A stretch of DNA of 64,000 bases from the NCBI RefSeq assembly GCF_042683165.1, contig NZ_JBHUIZ010000003.1, forward strand, positions 930,001-994,000. The letters run 5' to 3'. The position numbers were made by a program, and so were the translations under genes. This DNA comes from Tigheibacillus halophilus (GTDB lineage Bacteria; Bacillota; Bacilli; Bacillales; Amphibacillaceae). Positions 16,991-25,621 of the stretch are shown here, one piece after another. Every line of letters starts with the position of its first letter. Position 1 is the stretch's first letter. The notes beneath the pieces are model-generated. The model was not told the origin of the DNA, ran no database searches, and saw nothing but the letters and a program-made list of their open reading frames with translations.

Positions 16991-18451
16991 TTACACTTCC
17001 GAACGCAATGTCTTATAAACATCCGCAGCAATAAATGCATAAACAGTTTTAAAGTACGAATCATCTGTTCCTATTAATCGTTGGTAAGCCTCTGTATCTT
17101 TAGTATATTCATCCATTACTCGATCAAGGAACACGTCTTTAAACAAACTATTTTCAAACATTTCTTGGCTATTGTTTTTAGCCATGTTCACTATTTTCGC
17201 ATCTCGTTCTTCTGTAAATACCTTATGCAATGTTTCTACTATAACTCTATCATATGGTGAAAAGTCATCTGGAAATCGCTCGTTAATTCGGTGGATAATC
17301 TCTTCTAACGAATCACGCTCTTCAACTGGTTTTACATTTGCATTAAATTCTTCGGGATGCTTTAATTGCCCACCTTCTTCATTTTCAGCAACAAGCATGA
17401 TTTCGCCTTCAAAGTCCTTTTGCAGCTTATAATATTCAAGTTTTACTTTATCTGCAATATCCACCTTTTCACGCTTTTCTTTAGGGATAAATTTTAATAA
17501 ATAACTTGTGTAAATGTTTTCTTCTAGTAATTCCATATCAAATGTACGATCTAACTGTGCAACATAGTTGTACCATTTCCCGAAGTTACGTAATATCACC
17601 CTGAACTCATATTTTGTATCTTCTGGTAAGTCCTCATAACGCTGAATGACAGGCTTGAATAAACTAGATATACGACCTAATAAACGCTCATCTTGCTTCT
17701 TTTGTGCCTGTTTAACTAGTTTCATCACTTGTGTAATATCATCGTCATTGTACAAAGCAAATTTACGTAATTTACTTTGTGTGTCGTATATTAGATTTAA
17801 GTTTACTTCTTCTTTTAATGTTGTCACTTCATAGAATGGTTGGAATGCTTCTAATATCTCTTCTTCTGTGTTCACAAAATCTAATATAAACGTATCTTTC
17901 TTTCCTTGCATCGTTCGATTTAAACGGGATAGTGTCTGTACTGCTTTCACACCACGTAACTTTTTATCGACAAACATCGTATGAAGTAAAGGTTCATCAA
18001 AACCCGTTTGATATTTCTCTGCAACTATTAATAAATTAAAGTCATCCCCATGAAATGTTTCTTTTAGCTGGTTCTCTTTAACCCGCTCGCCATCTTTCGT
18101 TACGTTCATATTCGACTCCGTGTATTCTTTATCATCATCTGTAACAGAACCTGAAAAAGCGACAAGTACATCAAGATCTATATAACCCTTTTCTTTAATA
18201 TAAGCTTTAAATTCCTTCATATAGCGAACAGCATGGAGACGTGACGGGGTAACAATCATTGCTTTTGCTCTACCACCAATTGCCTTTTTTGTTACTTCTA
18301 TAAACTGTTCAACCATTACTTCTGTTTTTTGTCGTAATACCCAAGGATGGAATGATTGATACCGCGCAATTGCTCGTACTGCTTCTGTTTTTGGTAATTC
18401 AGGGTTTTCCTCAATTTCTTTTGCAATACGATAAGAGGTTTTATACGTCAT
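16991..18451 (-). pseudogene. hsdR: Type I restriction enzyme R subunit, C-terminal fragment (frameshifted)
   Basis: 486 codons covering the second RecA-like helicase domain (AMIVTPSRLHAVRY, LLIVAEKYQTGFDEP, QTLSRLNRTM) and the C-terminal helical domain of HsdR. It continues the upstream fragment in another frame. The sense strand has seven A (18456-18462) where six would restore VLKNYMTYKTSYR, the expected family sequence. So one A inserted in a homopolymer splits the gene: a real mutation, a slippage tract or a read error. No hsdM or hsdS is present in the window, so the enzyme is presumably dead. Confidence 0.85.
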
Positions 18452-19583
18452 ATAGTTTTTTTAATACATCTAAAATAAATTCTTCCTCAATCGCTTGTCT
18501 CATACTATAAATATGGAATGGCATAAAACTACCGTCAGCTTGCTTTGTACCAAACATTTCAATCGTTTTCTCTTTAGGGGTAGCCGTGAAAGCAAAGAAG
18601 CTTAAATTATGGTGTTGTCCTTGAGATAATAACGTTTGGACGAGTTGGTCTTGGTCATCTAATGTTTGGTTTTCTATATCTTCTTCAATTTCTTGATACT
18701 CTTTAAGTGATGCTTGTTTATCTGCAAGAGCTTGTTTTAACTTTTGTGCGCTTCTTCCAGTTTGCGAGGAATGTGCTTCATCGACTATGATACCAAATCT
18801 TTCTCCTTCTACTGCATCGACTTCTTGATAAATGACAGGGAACTTTTGTAGTGTTGTAATGATAATTTTCTTTTTATCGTTAATTGCATTTTTTAAGTCT
18901 TGAGATGATTTATTATCACCAATTGTTTCAACTTGTCCCATAGTATGTTCAAAACTTGTAATTGTGTCCTGTAACTGTCGATCTAATACTGTCCGGTCTG
19001 TAACGATAATAATAGACGAATAGATTGGGTTGTTCTCTCTATCATGTAAAGAAGCTAAATGGTACGCTAACCAAGCGATACTATTCGATTTCCCCGAACC
19101 TGCAGAATGTTGAATAAGATAATTTTTCCCTGAACCATGTTCTGCTACATCTTGTACAAGCTTATTTACGACGTCCAATTGATGGTAGCGAGGGAATATT
19201 AATATATTCTTTTTCACTTCAAAATTCATGAACCGTTCAATAATATCCATCAATTGATTACGATGCAGAACTTGTTCCCATAAATATGCTGTAGGATACC
19301 CGTCAGTATTAGATGGGTTTCCTTTTCCACCAACTTCCCCAGCACCATTTGATCCTTGGTTAAAAGGTAAGAAGTATGTTTTGTTTTTTTCCAGTTTGGT
19401 TGTCATAAATACTTCAAAGTGGTCAACAGCAAAATACACTAGAAAACGTTTATTAAATTGAAATACGGTTTCACTTGGATCACGATTTGTTTCAAATTGC
19501 AGTTTTGCATGTTCAACATTTTGTCCAGTATATTGATTTTTGGTAAATCTTTTCGTATCGATTAAAGATTTTTTTCTTTGCAC
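18441..19583 (-). pseudogene. hsdR: Type I restriction enzyme R subunit, middle fragment lacking the nuclease domain
   Basis: 380 codons with FNKRFLVYFAVDHFEVFMTTKL, then the first helicase domain: Walker A HSAGSGKSNS, DEAH in IIVDEAHSSQTGR, motif III AFTATPKEKT. It begins at KNQYTGQNVEHA, which in intact HsdR immediately follows the ELK of the PD-(D/E)xK nuclease. The roughly 190 preceding residues, including the catalytic acids, are missing and replaced by a LAGLIDADG ORF. A GTG at 19583 could start translation but has no role in a functional HsdR. The 3' end is frameshifted at an A7 tract. Confidence 0.85.
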
Positions 19584-20341
19584 CCAAGGTTAATAAGGTC
19601 TTCGACTATTTTTTTTCTGTATATACATAATTGTGCAGCTAAATATTCTTTCCCATTTTTACCTTTGACCTTTTTAGTCTTAATTGAATTATTGGCCTGT
19701 AGAAAACCTTTGAATTTTTCTACATGAGATCGATCTCCCTCTTTCAAACAAAATTCAAGGACGTTTTTAAAATTGTCTACATAAGCATCCGCATAAAGCA
19801 TTCCTAACCAATAAGCTTTAATACTGGTATCAATTTTCTCAAATATTGATTCATCTACTTTATATATTTCCCTTTTTAAATCATAGCCTTTTTCTTCTAA
19901 ATATCTACTTAGTACATAAAAGCTAACGTTTGCTTCCTTTGCAGATTTAAATAATGCGTTAGTTTTATTAAACAGATTCTCTGCTGTTAACAATTTTCTT
20001 TCTAAATCTATTGATTTAAAGTTATTCTTCGCCTTTATTATATGTCCCCTTTGTTTAAGCCAATTACTAAATCCCGCTCGACTAATTTTAAGTTCTTTAG
20101 AAGTATTTCTTAAAGACCTTCCCTTTAGGAACATTTCTTCCCCTTTCGTATATTTTGCTTGTATTTCTTCTTTATTATGATTTCCCGCTATAACTTTTAC
20201 TTTTATATCTTTTGACCTCAAATAAGCAGAAACCTTTTTTCTATTGAGACCTAATACCTGTTCAATCTTCGTACAAGAATATCCTTCTTGTACATATAAT
20301 TTTTCAGCTTCTTCATAGAGGTTTTCTGGAGTAAATTCCAT
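19562..20341 (-). CDS. LAGLIDADG homing endonuclease, C-terminally truncated
   Basis: 259 aa. The first 150 residues hold repeated helix-turn-helix-like units (CTKIEQVLGLNRKKVSAYL, LRNTSKELKISRAGFSNWL, SAKEANVSFYVLSRYLEEKG). Then comes the first LAGLIDADG helix, KAYWLGMLYADAYVD, near 180 and its partner strands. The domain stops at NLGCKEKNL, where the family would continue KSLTL and a second LAGLIDADG helix. Adding one A to the A7 run (19569-19575) reads KEKKSLID straight into the hsdR fragment. The start is ATG 20341 behind AAAGGTGGTG. Probably inactive. Confidence 0.75.
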   Translation of the reverse strand: MEFTPENLYEEAEKLYVQEGYSCTKIEQVLGLNRKKVSAYLRSKDIKVKVIAGNHNKEEIQAKYTKGEEMFLKGRSLRNTSKELKISRAGFSNWLKQRGHIIKAKNNFKSIDLERKLLTAENLFNKTNALFKSAKEANVSFYVLSRYLEEKGYDLKREIYKVDESIFEKIDTSIKAYWLGMLYADAYVDNFKNVLEFCLKEGDRSHVEKFKGFLQANNSIKTKKVKGKNGKEYLAAQLCIYRKKIVEDLINLGCKEKNL

Positions 20342-20351
20342 TCAAATACAC

Positions 20352-20370
20352 CACCTTTTTTATTAAGGTG
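20352..20370 (-). promoter_or_regulatory. Hairpin covering the ribosome binding site of the LAGLIDADG gene
   Basis: On the minus strand CACCTT pairs with AAGGTG across a 7-nt loop. AAGGTG is the core of the ribosome site AAAGGTGG, so the hairpin could hold translation down. Confidence 0.4.
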
Positions 20371-20582
20371 TGCAAGAAAAATAATGGTATGAATGGTAAT
20401 TTTTAGTAGTGTTTATTAATTGGATATTCTATATAAGTTTTTTATATAACAGTAATTCTGCAAATATGTATATTTTCTATAAAAGTTGTACAAATTATAT
20501 TAAACGATAATATGCTTTATCTGTGCAAATAATCAACTATTCTACTCATAAATTATGTGAACGTCCCATAATTTAAAAAGAG

Positions 20583-20610
20583 TCTCCAAGGTATAAATAT
20601 TATGTAAACT
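20583..20610 (+). other. Second dif-like site (right boundary of the island)
   Basis: TCTCCAAGGTA, centre TAAATA, then TTATGTAAACT. The XerD arm is identical to that of the left dif and lies in the same orientation; the XerC arm is degenerate. This is the pattern left by Xer-dependent integration of CTX, TLC or GGI-type elements: one site keeps the chromosomal arm and the other takes the element's poor arm. The adjacent TTATGTGAACG at 20553-20563 is another XerD-arm-like sequence. The 20342-20889 interval contains no gene. Confidence 0.65.
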
Positions 20611-20889
20611 ATAAATAATTAATTTCTTGATTTATACTTTATTGACCATTCTCCTTTTTGCCTTCTTTTTACAGCAATTTTATGTAATTTAAATCATTTG
20701 TCCATTAATTAATCCAAGAGAATAACTTAATTGTCCATTTCCACATCTCTATTTCTGTGTTTTGTTTCAAATCCCACACATGATACACCAACTCCTTTAA
20801 CAATACTTATTAAAATTAGCTTCGCCAGTTAGTATAAAATCTCTGTTTTCGCTCCACAGTCGGCTCTTTTCTGGAATAAGCGTTAAGTC

Positions 20890-21108
20890 CTACCATAACG
20901 GCTCATCTTTATCGCTCAATTTTATACGGCAAATAATAAACGGAACGAATATCAGACTTAAATACCCTAATGTGAACATTCTTTGGGTTTTGGCAGAGAC
21001 GTATTGTCTATGTCCGCAATTTGGGCAGTCTTTTCCATTCTTTGAAAATCCGAGTGACAAAACTTCTTTGAACTTCCATTCATCATTGCAGTTGGTGCAA
21101 CGTGACAT
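20890..21108 (-). CDS. Small zinc-ribbon membrane protein (CxxC-20-CxxC type)
   Basis: 72 aa if read from the ATG at 21108 behind GAGGAGCG, rather than the longer frame. MSRCTNCNDEW and CPNCGHRQYVS give two CxxC knuckles about 20 residues apart. One hydrophobic helix near the C-terminus (LGYLSLIFVPFIICRI) should span the membrane. This architecture is common in Bacillus as TIGR04104-like proteins of unknown role. Confidence 0.8.
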   Translation of the reverse strand: MSRCTNCNDEWKFKEVLSLGFSKNGKDCPNCGHRQYVSAKTQRMFTLGYLSLIFVPFIICRIKLSDKDEPLW

Positions 21109-21130
21109 TGAATCGCTCCTCGTCAATAAT

Positions 21131-21550
21131 TTATTGGGCATAAGATCTATTCATTAATACTATTCGCCAACCGTCTGGGTCTTCTATTGTAATCCCTTGC
21201 TTCTTCCAGTATTCATTCTCCGGTTCAACCCCTGTATACCCCATTTTCCTTAACCGTTCCGATACTTTATTAATTTCATTTTTATCAATTATATAAAATA
21301 CTAAGAGATTATCTTTTGTTGGGGCAGGGCAAGGACTACCATCAATATGGCGGGTGAATTCTAAATGGTAGTCAACATCTGGCAATCCAAATATGACTCC
21401 TTCATAACCCCGGTGTCCTTTAAATTGTTGAATTAGTTTAAGCCCCAAGCCATTTTGATAGAAATCAATGATTTCTTCAAATTTATCAGTAGGTCTAGCT
21501 ATTCTTATCTGTGCTACAGTGAAGTCGTTAAATTCCAAATTTAAAACCAT
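21131..21550 (-). CDS. VOC-family (glyoxalase/bleomycin resistance-like) protein, YycE-like
   Basis: 139 aa with the beta-alpha-beta-beta-beta VOC fold. IRIARPTDKFEEIIDFYQNG is followed by GYEGVIFGLPDVDYHLEFT and the C-terminal repeat ENEYWKKQGITIEDPDGWRI. Family metal ligands could include the His in YHLEF and the acidic residue of the second unit. It resembles B. subtilis YycE. The substrate is unknown. Confidence 0.85.
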   Translation of the reverse strand: MVLNLEFNDFTVAQIRIARPTDKFEEIIDFYQNGLGLKLIQQFKGHRGYEGVIFGLPDVDYHLEFTRHIDGSPCPAPTKDNLLVFYIIDKNEINKVSERLRKMGYTGVEPENEYWKKQGITIEDPDGWRIVLMNRSYAQ

Positions 21551-21739
21551 CCTTTCTTAGAAAAATTTTTAACACCAGATTTCTTTTGTGTTCAACTAAA
21601 TGGCTCGATAAATGAATAAGGTTGTTACACAAACGCACCTTGTTAATGGCAGATTAAAAGTAATAGGGATTCACCGTCCCTCCTATTGAATATTTGACTG
21701 TCCCATTATATGGCCCGATTCTGGAGTATAGGCTAATAT

Positions 21740-22087
21740 TTAAGACCGATGTTTATTTAACTTTTCCTGTAGGTACTCTTCTGATTTCCCCTTGAAGATA
21801 CTAAGGGTTTCCCAACTTTCATCTTTTAATCATTTACCTATATAAACAATTTGACCAACGTGATAAGCATAATGAGCCATTTGTCTTTCAATAGCTCCTA
21901 GTACAGTGTGCTTTTCACCTCGAATAGCTATATTCTTTAACAGGCCTTGATTCTCTAATCCATTTAATGTATCAAGAAGTGTGTTCCAGCCCTTTTCCCA
22001 AATAATCATCATTTCCTGTTTAGACGAGACGTCATCTTCAAATTCTTGATCGCGATTTCTAGAAGATTTCTCCCCATCAGTTGTCAA
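21740..22087 (-). pseudogene. DinB-like DUF1572 protein, degraded
   Basis: The frame TTDGEKSSRNRDQEFEDD ... AHYAYHVGQIVYIGK matches the C-terminal two thirds of DUF1572 (DinB-superfamily) proteins. The N-terminal helices are missing. After IGK a TGA at 21826-21828 interrupts the frame, then LKDESWETLSIFKGKSEEYL continues to a stop at 21740. So it is truncated in front and has a nonsense codon near the end. Only the remnant of a four-helix thiol-transferase-like protein is present. Confidence 0.75.
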
Positions 22088-22277
22088 TTAACCAGACCCC
22101 ACAGCGCTTTAATGGATAGCATGTTGTAGGATTGGAACCGAATGAACCTGCTGGTAATCTCAAGGGTGAGGCAATATAACTATATTGGGTCATAGAGAAT
22201 TTTTCCCCTCATAAAACCTTATTAGAAAATCCAGTCCGTTTGTACGATGCTGACAGCCATTGGTGAAAGCGCTTAAC

Positions 22278-22961
22278 CTAGAAGTCTCCTGAAAATGTTG
22301 CTTTTTCATTACCCTCCCTGTTTTCAACCTGTTCGTCCAAAAATCTTTTAATTGGAATGTTTGTGTATATAAATAAGCCGGTAATTAAAATACTGAAGAA
22401 CCAACCTGCAATTTGCCTGTATATTAGCATTTTATCATAACCGTCAATACCATATTTTTGTAGGAGGAGTGTGTTTAATCCAGCCAGAAAAAGACCCCTG
22501 ACAATGAAACCAAGCTGAATGAACTGAAACCATTTAAAAATTCCTTCTTGATAAAATAGCCAGGTGCTATCTTTTCGTGCGTGCCCTTGCAGATATACAA
22601 AATCAACTGCAAAGTATAAAGCAAGAGGGCGTTTAATTATTAGTGCGATAAAATGAATAAATACAAATACCAAACTCAAATATATTCCATTCCACAACAT
22701 TTGCTCGGCTCCACCAGACAGTAAGTCAACAACCGTTCCTACTACTAATGATCCCAGAATAAACAACCCAGCAATGTTAAATTGTTTCTCCACATAGAAA
22801 CGATAGCAAGTGTAAATAAAACCAGGTACAGTTGAAATCAGCATTGCAGCATAATCTCCAAAGATATCCCTGCCGTATTTCCATATAATAAAAGGAACTG
22901 CTGCATAGAAAATTATATCCATTAAAACTAGCGTTTTACCTTTACTATTTTTCTTTTCCAT
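22278..22961 (-). CDS. VC0807-family multi-pass membrane protein
   Basis: 227 aa with about six hydrophobic helices (LVLMDIIFYAAVPFIIW, IYLSLVFVFIHFIALII, FSILITGLFIYT). The RPLALYFAVDFVYLQG motif recalls the VC0807/septation-protein-A-like family. No catalytic motif; function unknown. It reads from ATG 22961. A cre-like sequence overlapping its stop codon (22264-22277) is in the wrong place to control it. Confidence 0.75.
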   Translation of the reverse strand: MEKKNSKGKTLVLMDIIFYAAVPFIIWKYGRDIFGDYAAMLISTVPGFIYTCYRFYVEKQFNIAGLFILGSLVVGTVVDLLSGGAEQMLWNGIYLSLVFVFIHFIALIIKRPLALYFAVDFVYLQGHARKDSTWLFYQEGIFKWFQFIQLGFIVRGLFLAGLNTLLLQKYGIDGYDKMLIYRQIAGWFFSILITGLFIYTNIPIKRFLDEQVENREGNEKATFSGDF

Positions 22962-23035
22962 CTTTGTATAACCTCACCTTTTGCACATTGTCTAGTCAAC
23001 AACTGCATCTTTTTTGCTATCTAATCCATACTCTT

Positions 23036-23197
23036 TCATTGCATTCTGTAAATGTCTTTCATTAAAAATACGCCTAGTATTAAAGGAAAAACAATATAGA
23101 ACCAAAGTGGCTGTCCGTGAGGGACCTTCATAAAAATAGCTGTAACACCTTTATCCCAGATAATAATTTCAAAAGATAATTTTTTTATTAGAATCAC
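23036..23197 (-). CDS. Possible small membrane peptide
   Basis: A 50-53 codon open frame ending FMKVPHGQPLWFYIVFPLIL and GVFLMKDIYRMQ, with one membrane span. GAAGAGGTGAT precedes the frame, but the codon at the right distance is ATA (23188); GTG 23197 lies within the ribosome site. A second frame (NERHLQNAMKEYGLDSKKDAVVD) overlaps the end, so a frameshift relic is equally possible. Confidence 0.3.
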   Translation of the reverse strand: MILIKKLSFEIIIWDKGVTAIFMKVPHGQPLWFYIVFPLILGVFLMKDIYRMQ

Positions 23198-23324
23198 CTC
23201 TTCAGATTAATTGTCTAGCACCTTCTCTCTCCTTCGTTAAAGCAGATTTCAAGTTTATCATAAAACTCATGAAAGGAAATAATCACCGCGAATTAGACGC
23301 CATACTTTTATAACAATTGTGCAT

Positions 23325-23837
23325 TTATTGGAAGTATTTCTTCATACCGCTTGTGTTCCTAATAACTTCGATCTTATTTTCATATTTACCATATTTGCTG
23401 AAAAAATTAACCTTAACCACCCTTTCAAAATATCGATTCCATTTAAACATTTTGAAAAATATCTTTACAGATGGTTTGTAATTTGATTTTTCCAATCGAA
23501 GTTTTTGTTTAAGGAACCTTTTTATAATTCTGTATATTCTTATCGAATAATCGGTATCCAAAAAGATAATCAACTCTGCATGATGAAAACAATTACTGAC
23601 CCAATCTTCATTATGTACCCCTTCGATTATCCAATTATCGGATTGTATTATTCTATGTAGATACAGATCTCTTTCTTGACTGGTTCTTTTTATATCTCCA
23701 GATTTACACCTCTTCCAAACCACATTATCTAACTCGTAATACGGTATATCTAACCTTGAAGATAGCTTTTTGGCTAAAGTTGTTTTACCACTTCCAACAG
23801 AGCCGATAATATGTATTCGTTTAGCATTTGTTTTCAA
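23325..23837 (-). CDS. P-loop nucleoside/adenylate kinase-like protein (FlaR-like)
   Basis: About 170 aa with Walker A IIGSVGSGKTTLAKKL near the N-terminus, ELDNVVWK (the acceptor-side acidic motif of topology-modulation FlaR-type proteins) and LIIFLDTDYSIRIYRIIKR. The long frame begins at ATG 23867, but TCAGGTGAT places a TTG start at 23837 (LKTNAKRIHIIGS). Cytoplasmic; the substrate is unknown. The gene is isolated among accessory genes. Confidence 0.75.
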   Translation of the reverse strand: MKTNAKRIHIIGSVGSGKTTLAKKLSSRLDIPYYELDNVVWKRCKSGDIKRTSQERDLYLHRIIQSDNWIIEGVHNEDWVSNCFHHAELIIFLDTDYSIRIYRIIKRFLKQKLRLEKSNYKPSVKIFFKMFKWNRYFERVVKVNFFSKYGKYENKIEVIRNTSGMKKYFQ

Positions 23838-24031
23838 AAAATCACCTGATCCATCATGAAATGACATTCAGTATAAATAAGACAGTAGCGAAGGATTATC
23901 AAGTTAATGTGAGTGAGGAAATTACACTTTTCAAAGCTGTCGAAAATTAATGCACTACATAAAATAATTTAATATAGATGTATAATTTTCTTCGGTGTGC
24001 TTCCTTGTCTTATCTTAATAAATAAAGGAGT

Positions 24032-24907
24032 TTATATATTTTTCTCATACAATGTCAGTTCATGTTCTACAACAAAACCCATTTTCTTATACATATGAAT
24101 AGCTTGTGAATGATTAGAATTGACACACAGGGAAATTACTTCGATAGTTTCAAATGAAAATAACCATTGTAGCCCTGTAGCCAGAAGAGCATTACCGACT
24201 CCCTCGCCGCGTATCGATGGATTGACTCCTAAAAATTCAATGCTTCCATCAAAAAATTCCGGGTAAGCTTCTACGTAAATATACCCTAATACTTCTCCAC
24301 TTTTATCCACTAAACCAAAAGCAGAAGTTTCTTCACCTAATCGTGCTATCATCTCTCTCCCATTTAGATATGTATCAGGGAAGATTTGGTCGTGTAACAT
24401 CATTAAAGAACCATAATGATCCTTTGATAATGGGATTATGTTACTGTTTTCCTTTTTCCTTAAAGTTTTCTTAGTACAAGTCAGTATCGTTTGTTCACTA
24501 ACTGAATTGAATCCAGATGAATTTGCAAAATCATGTACGTTTTTGTTTTGGTGATCGGGAAAAAGGGACACAGTATGGATATCATGCGGAATCTTTTTTA
24601 TCAGTGATTCCCATAACAATTTCGAAACGTTCAATCCATTCGTTCCACAGACAAATGGGCCCCATATTTCCGCAGTTTCTCGTTCTATGTCAGCGTCAAA
24701 TCCACAAAGTCCTATAATTTCATTCTCCTGTGTAACCGTCACAAATGCATCTTTCGCTGGTATATCTGTGAAGTCTTCCTGAAGCGTATGGAGAATGCCA
24801 TCGGTTTTCTTTCCACAGAAACCGATATGGTGTTTATGAAAGGAGTTCATTTTTGCGATAAATTCTGCAACTTCCTTCAATTTAGGCTGTAAATGCGTCG
24901 TAGTCAA
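24032..24907 (-). CDS. GNAT-family N-acetyltransferase, two tandem domains
   Basis: 291 aa. The C-terminal GNAT domain has the acetyl-CoA loop NPSIRGEGVGNALLATGLQW near residue 230 and the final NSNHSQAIHMYKKMGF. The N-terminal half is a degenerate GNAT fold (AFVTVTQENEIIGLCGF). Acceptor unknown. Confidence 0.85.
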   Translation of the reverse strand: MTTTHLQPKLKEVAEFIAKMNSFHKHHIGFCGKKTDGILHTLQEDFTDIPAKDAFVTVTQENEIIGLCGFDADIERETAEIWGPFVCGTNGLNVSKLLWESLIKKIPHDIHTVSLFPDHQNKNVHDFANSSGFNSVSEQTILTCTKKTLRKKENSNIIPLSKDHYGSLMMLHDQIFPDTYLNGREMIARLGEETSAFGLVDKSGEVLGYIYVEAYPEFFDGSIEFLGVNPSIRGEGVGNALLATGLQWLFSFETIEVISLCVNSNHSQAIHMYKKMGFVVEHELTLYEKNI

Positions 24908-25027
24908 TCAAATCTTCCCCCTCGAATAATGATTCCCTTCACAAAATGGGTATGTTCCTGCGAAGTTGCGTTTATAGAGGTGTGTAGCGTTTAGTTCTCT
25001 AATAATTTCTTTATGTTTTGGTTTTGT

Positions 25028-25193
25028 TTACTCTGCATAAATATTTTTGCTATGAGGCCCAAAACCGATCCCGGAGATGATATAACGTCCTTGCTCCTGA
25101 GAAATGATGATCTCGACAGCTAAGCTTGTCCCCCCGCTTCCACCATTCAACATCATTGACGCTTTTCTATTAGCTGTTCCTTCAATAGACGGT
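25028..25193 (-). pseudogene. Fragment of an unidentified protein
   Basis: A short open frame reads SIEGTANRKASMMLNGGSGG, then TSLAVEIIISQEQGRYIISG, then IGFGPHSKNIYAE and a stop at 25028, with an in-frame stop just upstream. It looks like the 3' end of a longer gene whose 5' part is gone. Not recognised. Confidence 0.4.
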
Positions 25194-25280
25194 TAAATTA
25201 GCGTGATTATTTAAAGTTACTGCTGTATTATCTAAATAAGATTTCCGCATGTATTATCAAAAACAGGCTATGGTGACTCC

Positions 25281-25600
25281 TCACATGTTTGTCGGCTCCA
25301 TCGTAAACTCCACACCATTTTCCAATAGTCGTTGGTGCTCTTTATGAATATCAACAACGCCGAACATGGTTACGGGAATTCCTTCTTCAAATAACTTTCC
25401 TTGATATTCTTTGACAGCTGGATGGTCATTCGGTTCAAGCAAGAGCCCGGTACCTTCTTGATCACCGGGAGAAACCGACGTTATCCATCGGAACTTCCCT
25501 AAGGGAACATCATGCTTTTTTACAAAGCCCAGGGTCTCGGTATAGAATTTCAGGGCCTTATCTTGATCTTCTACTATATACTGGTAACAATAATTTTCAT
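25281..25600 (-). pseudogene. VOC-family dioxygenase-like protein, frameshifted
   Basis: ATG 25600 begins MKIIVTSI, then two stops. Skipping two bases the frame resumes with VEDQDKALKFYTETLGFVKK and continues through LLLEPNDHPAVKEYQGKLFE and GVEFTMEPTNM to a stop. This is a clear glyoxalase/VOC protein with an early frameshift and a premature end. Confidence 0.75.
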
Positions 25601-25621
25601 ACTATGTTTGTGGACGTTCCA

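Larger units (their letters stand above)
6449..20610. mobile_element. Candidate dif-integrated element carrying defence genes
   Basis: A 14.1-kb AT-rich segment between two directly repeated dif-like sites. It contains two tyrosine recombinases at the left end, an unknown small gene, a GC-rich structured element with phased repeats, two HEPN-like genes, a Gabija-type pair, a broken hsdR and a homing endonuclease. None of these is a core Bacillaceae gene. Boundaries are inferred from the two sites. The left half-kilobase also has an extra XerC arm, so integration may have happened more than once. Confidence 0.6.

Noticed and set aside
22264..22277. cre-like sequence TGAAAGCGCTTAAC
   Set aside because: One mismatch to the CcpA consensus and located at the 3' end of a minus-strand gene, not in a promoter.
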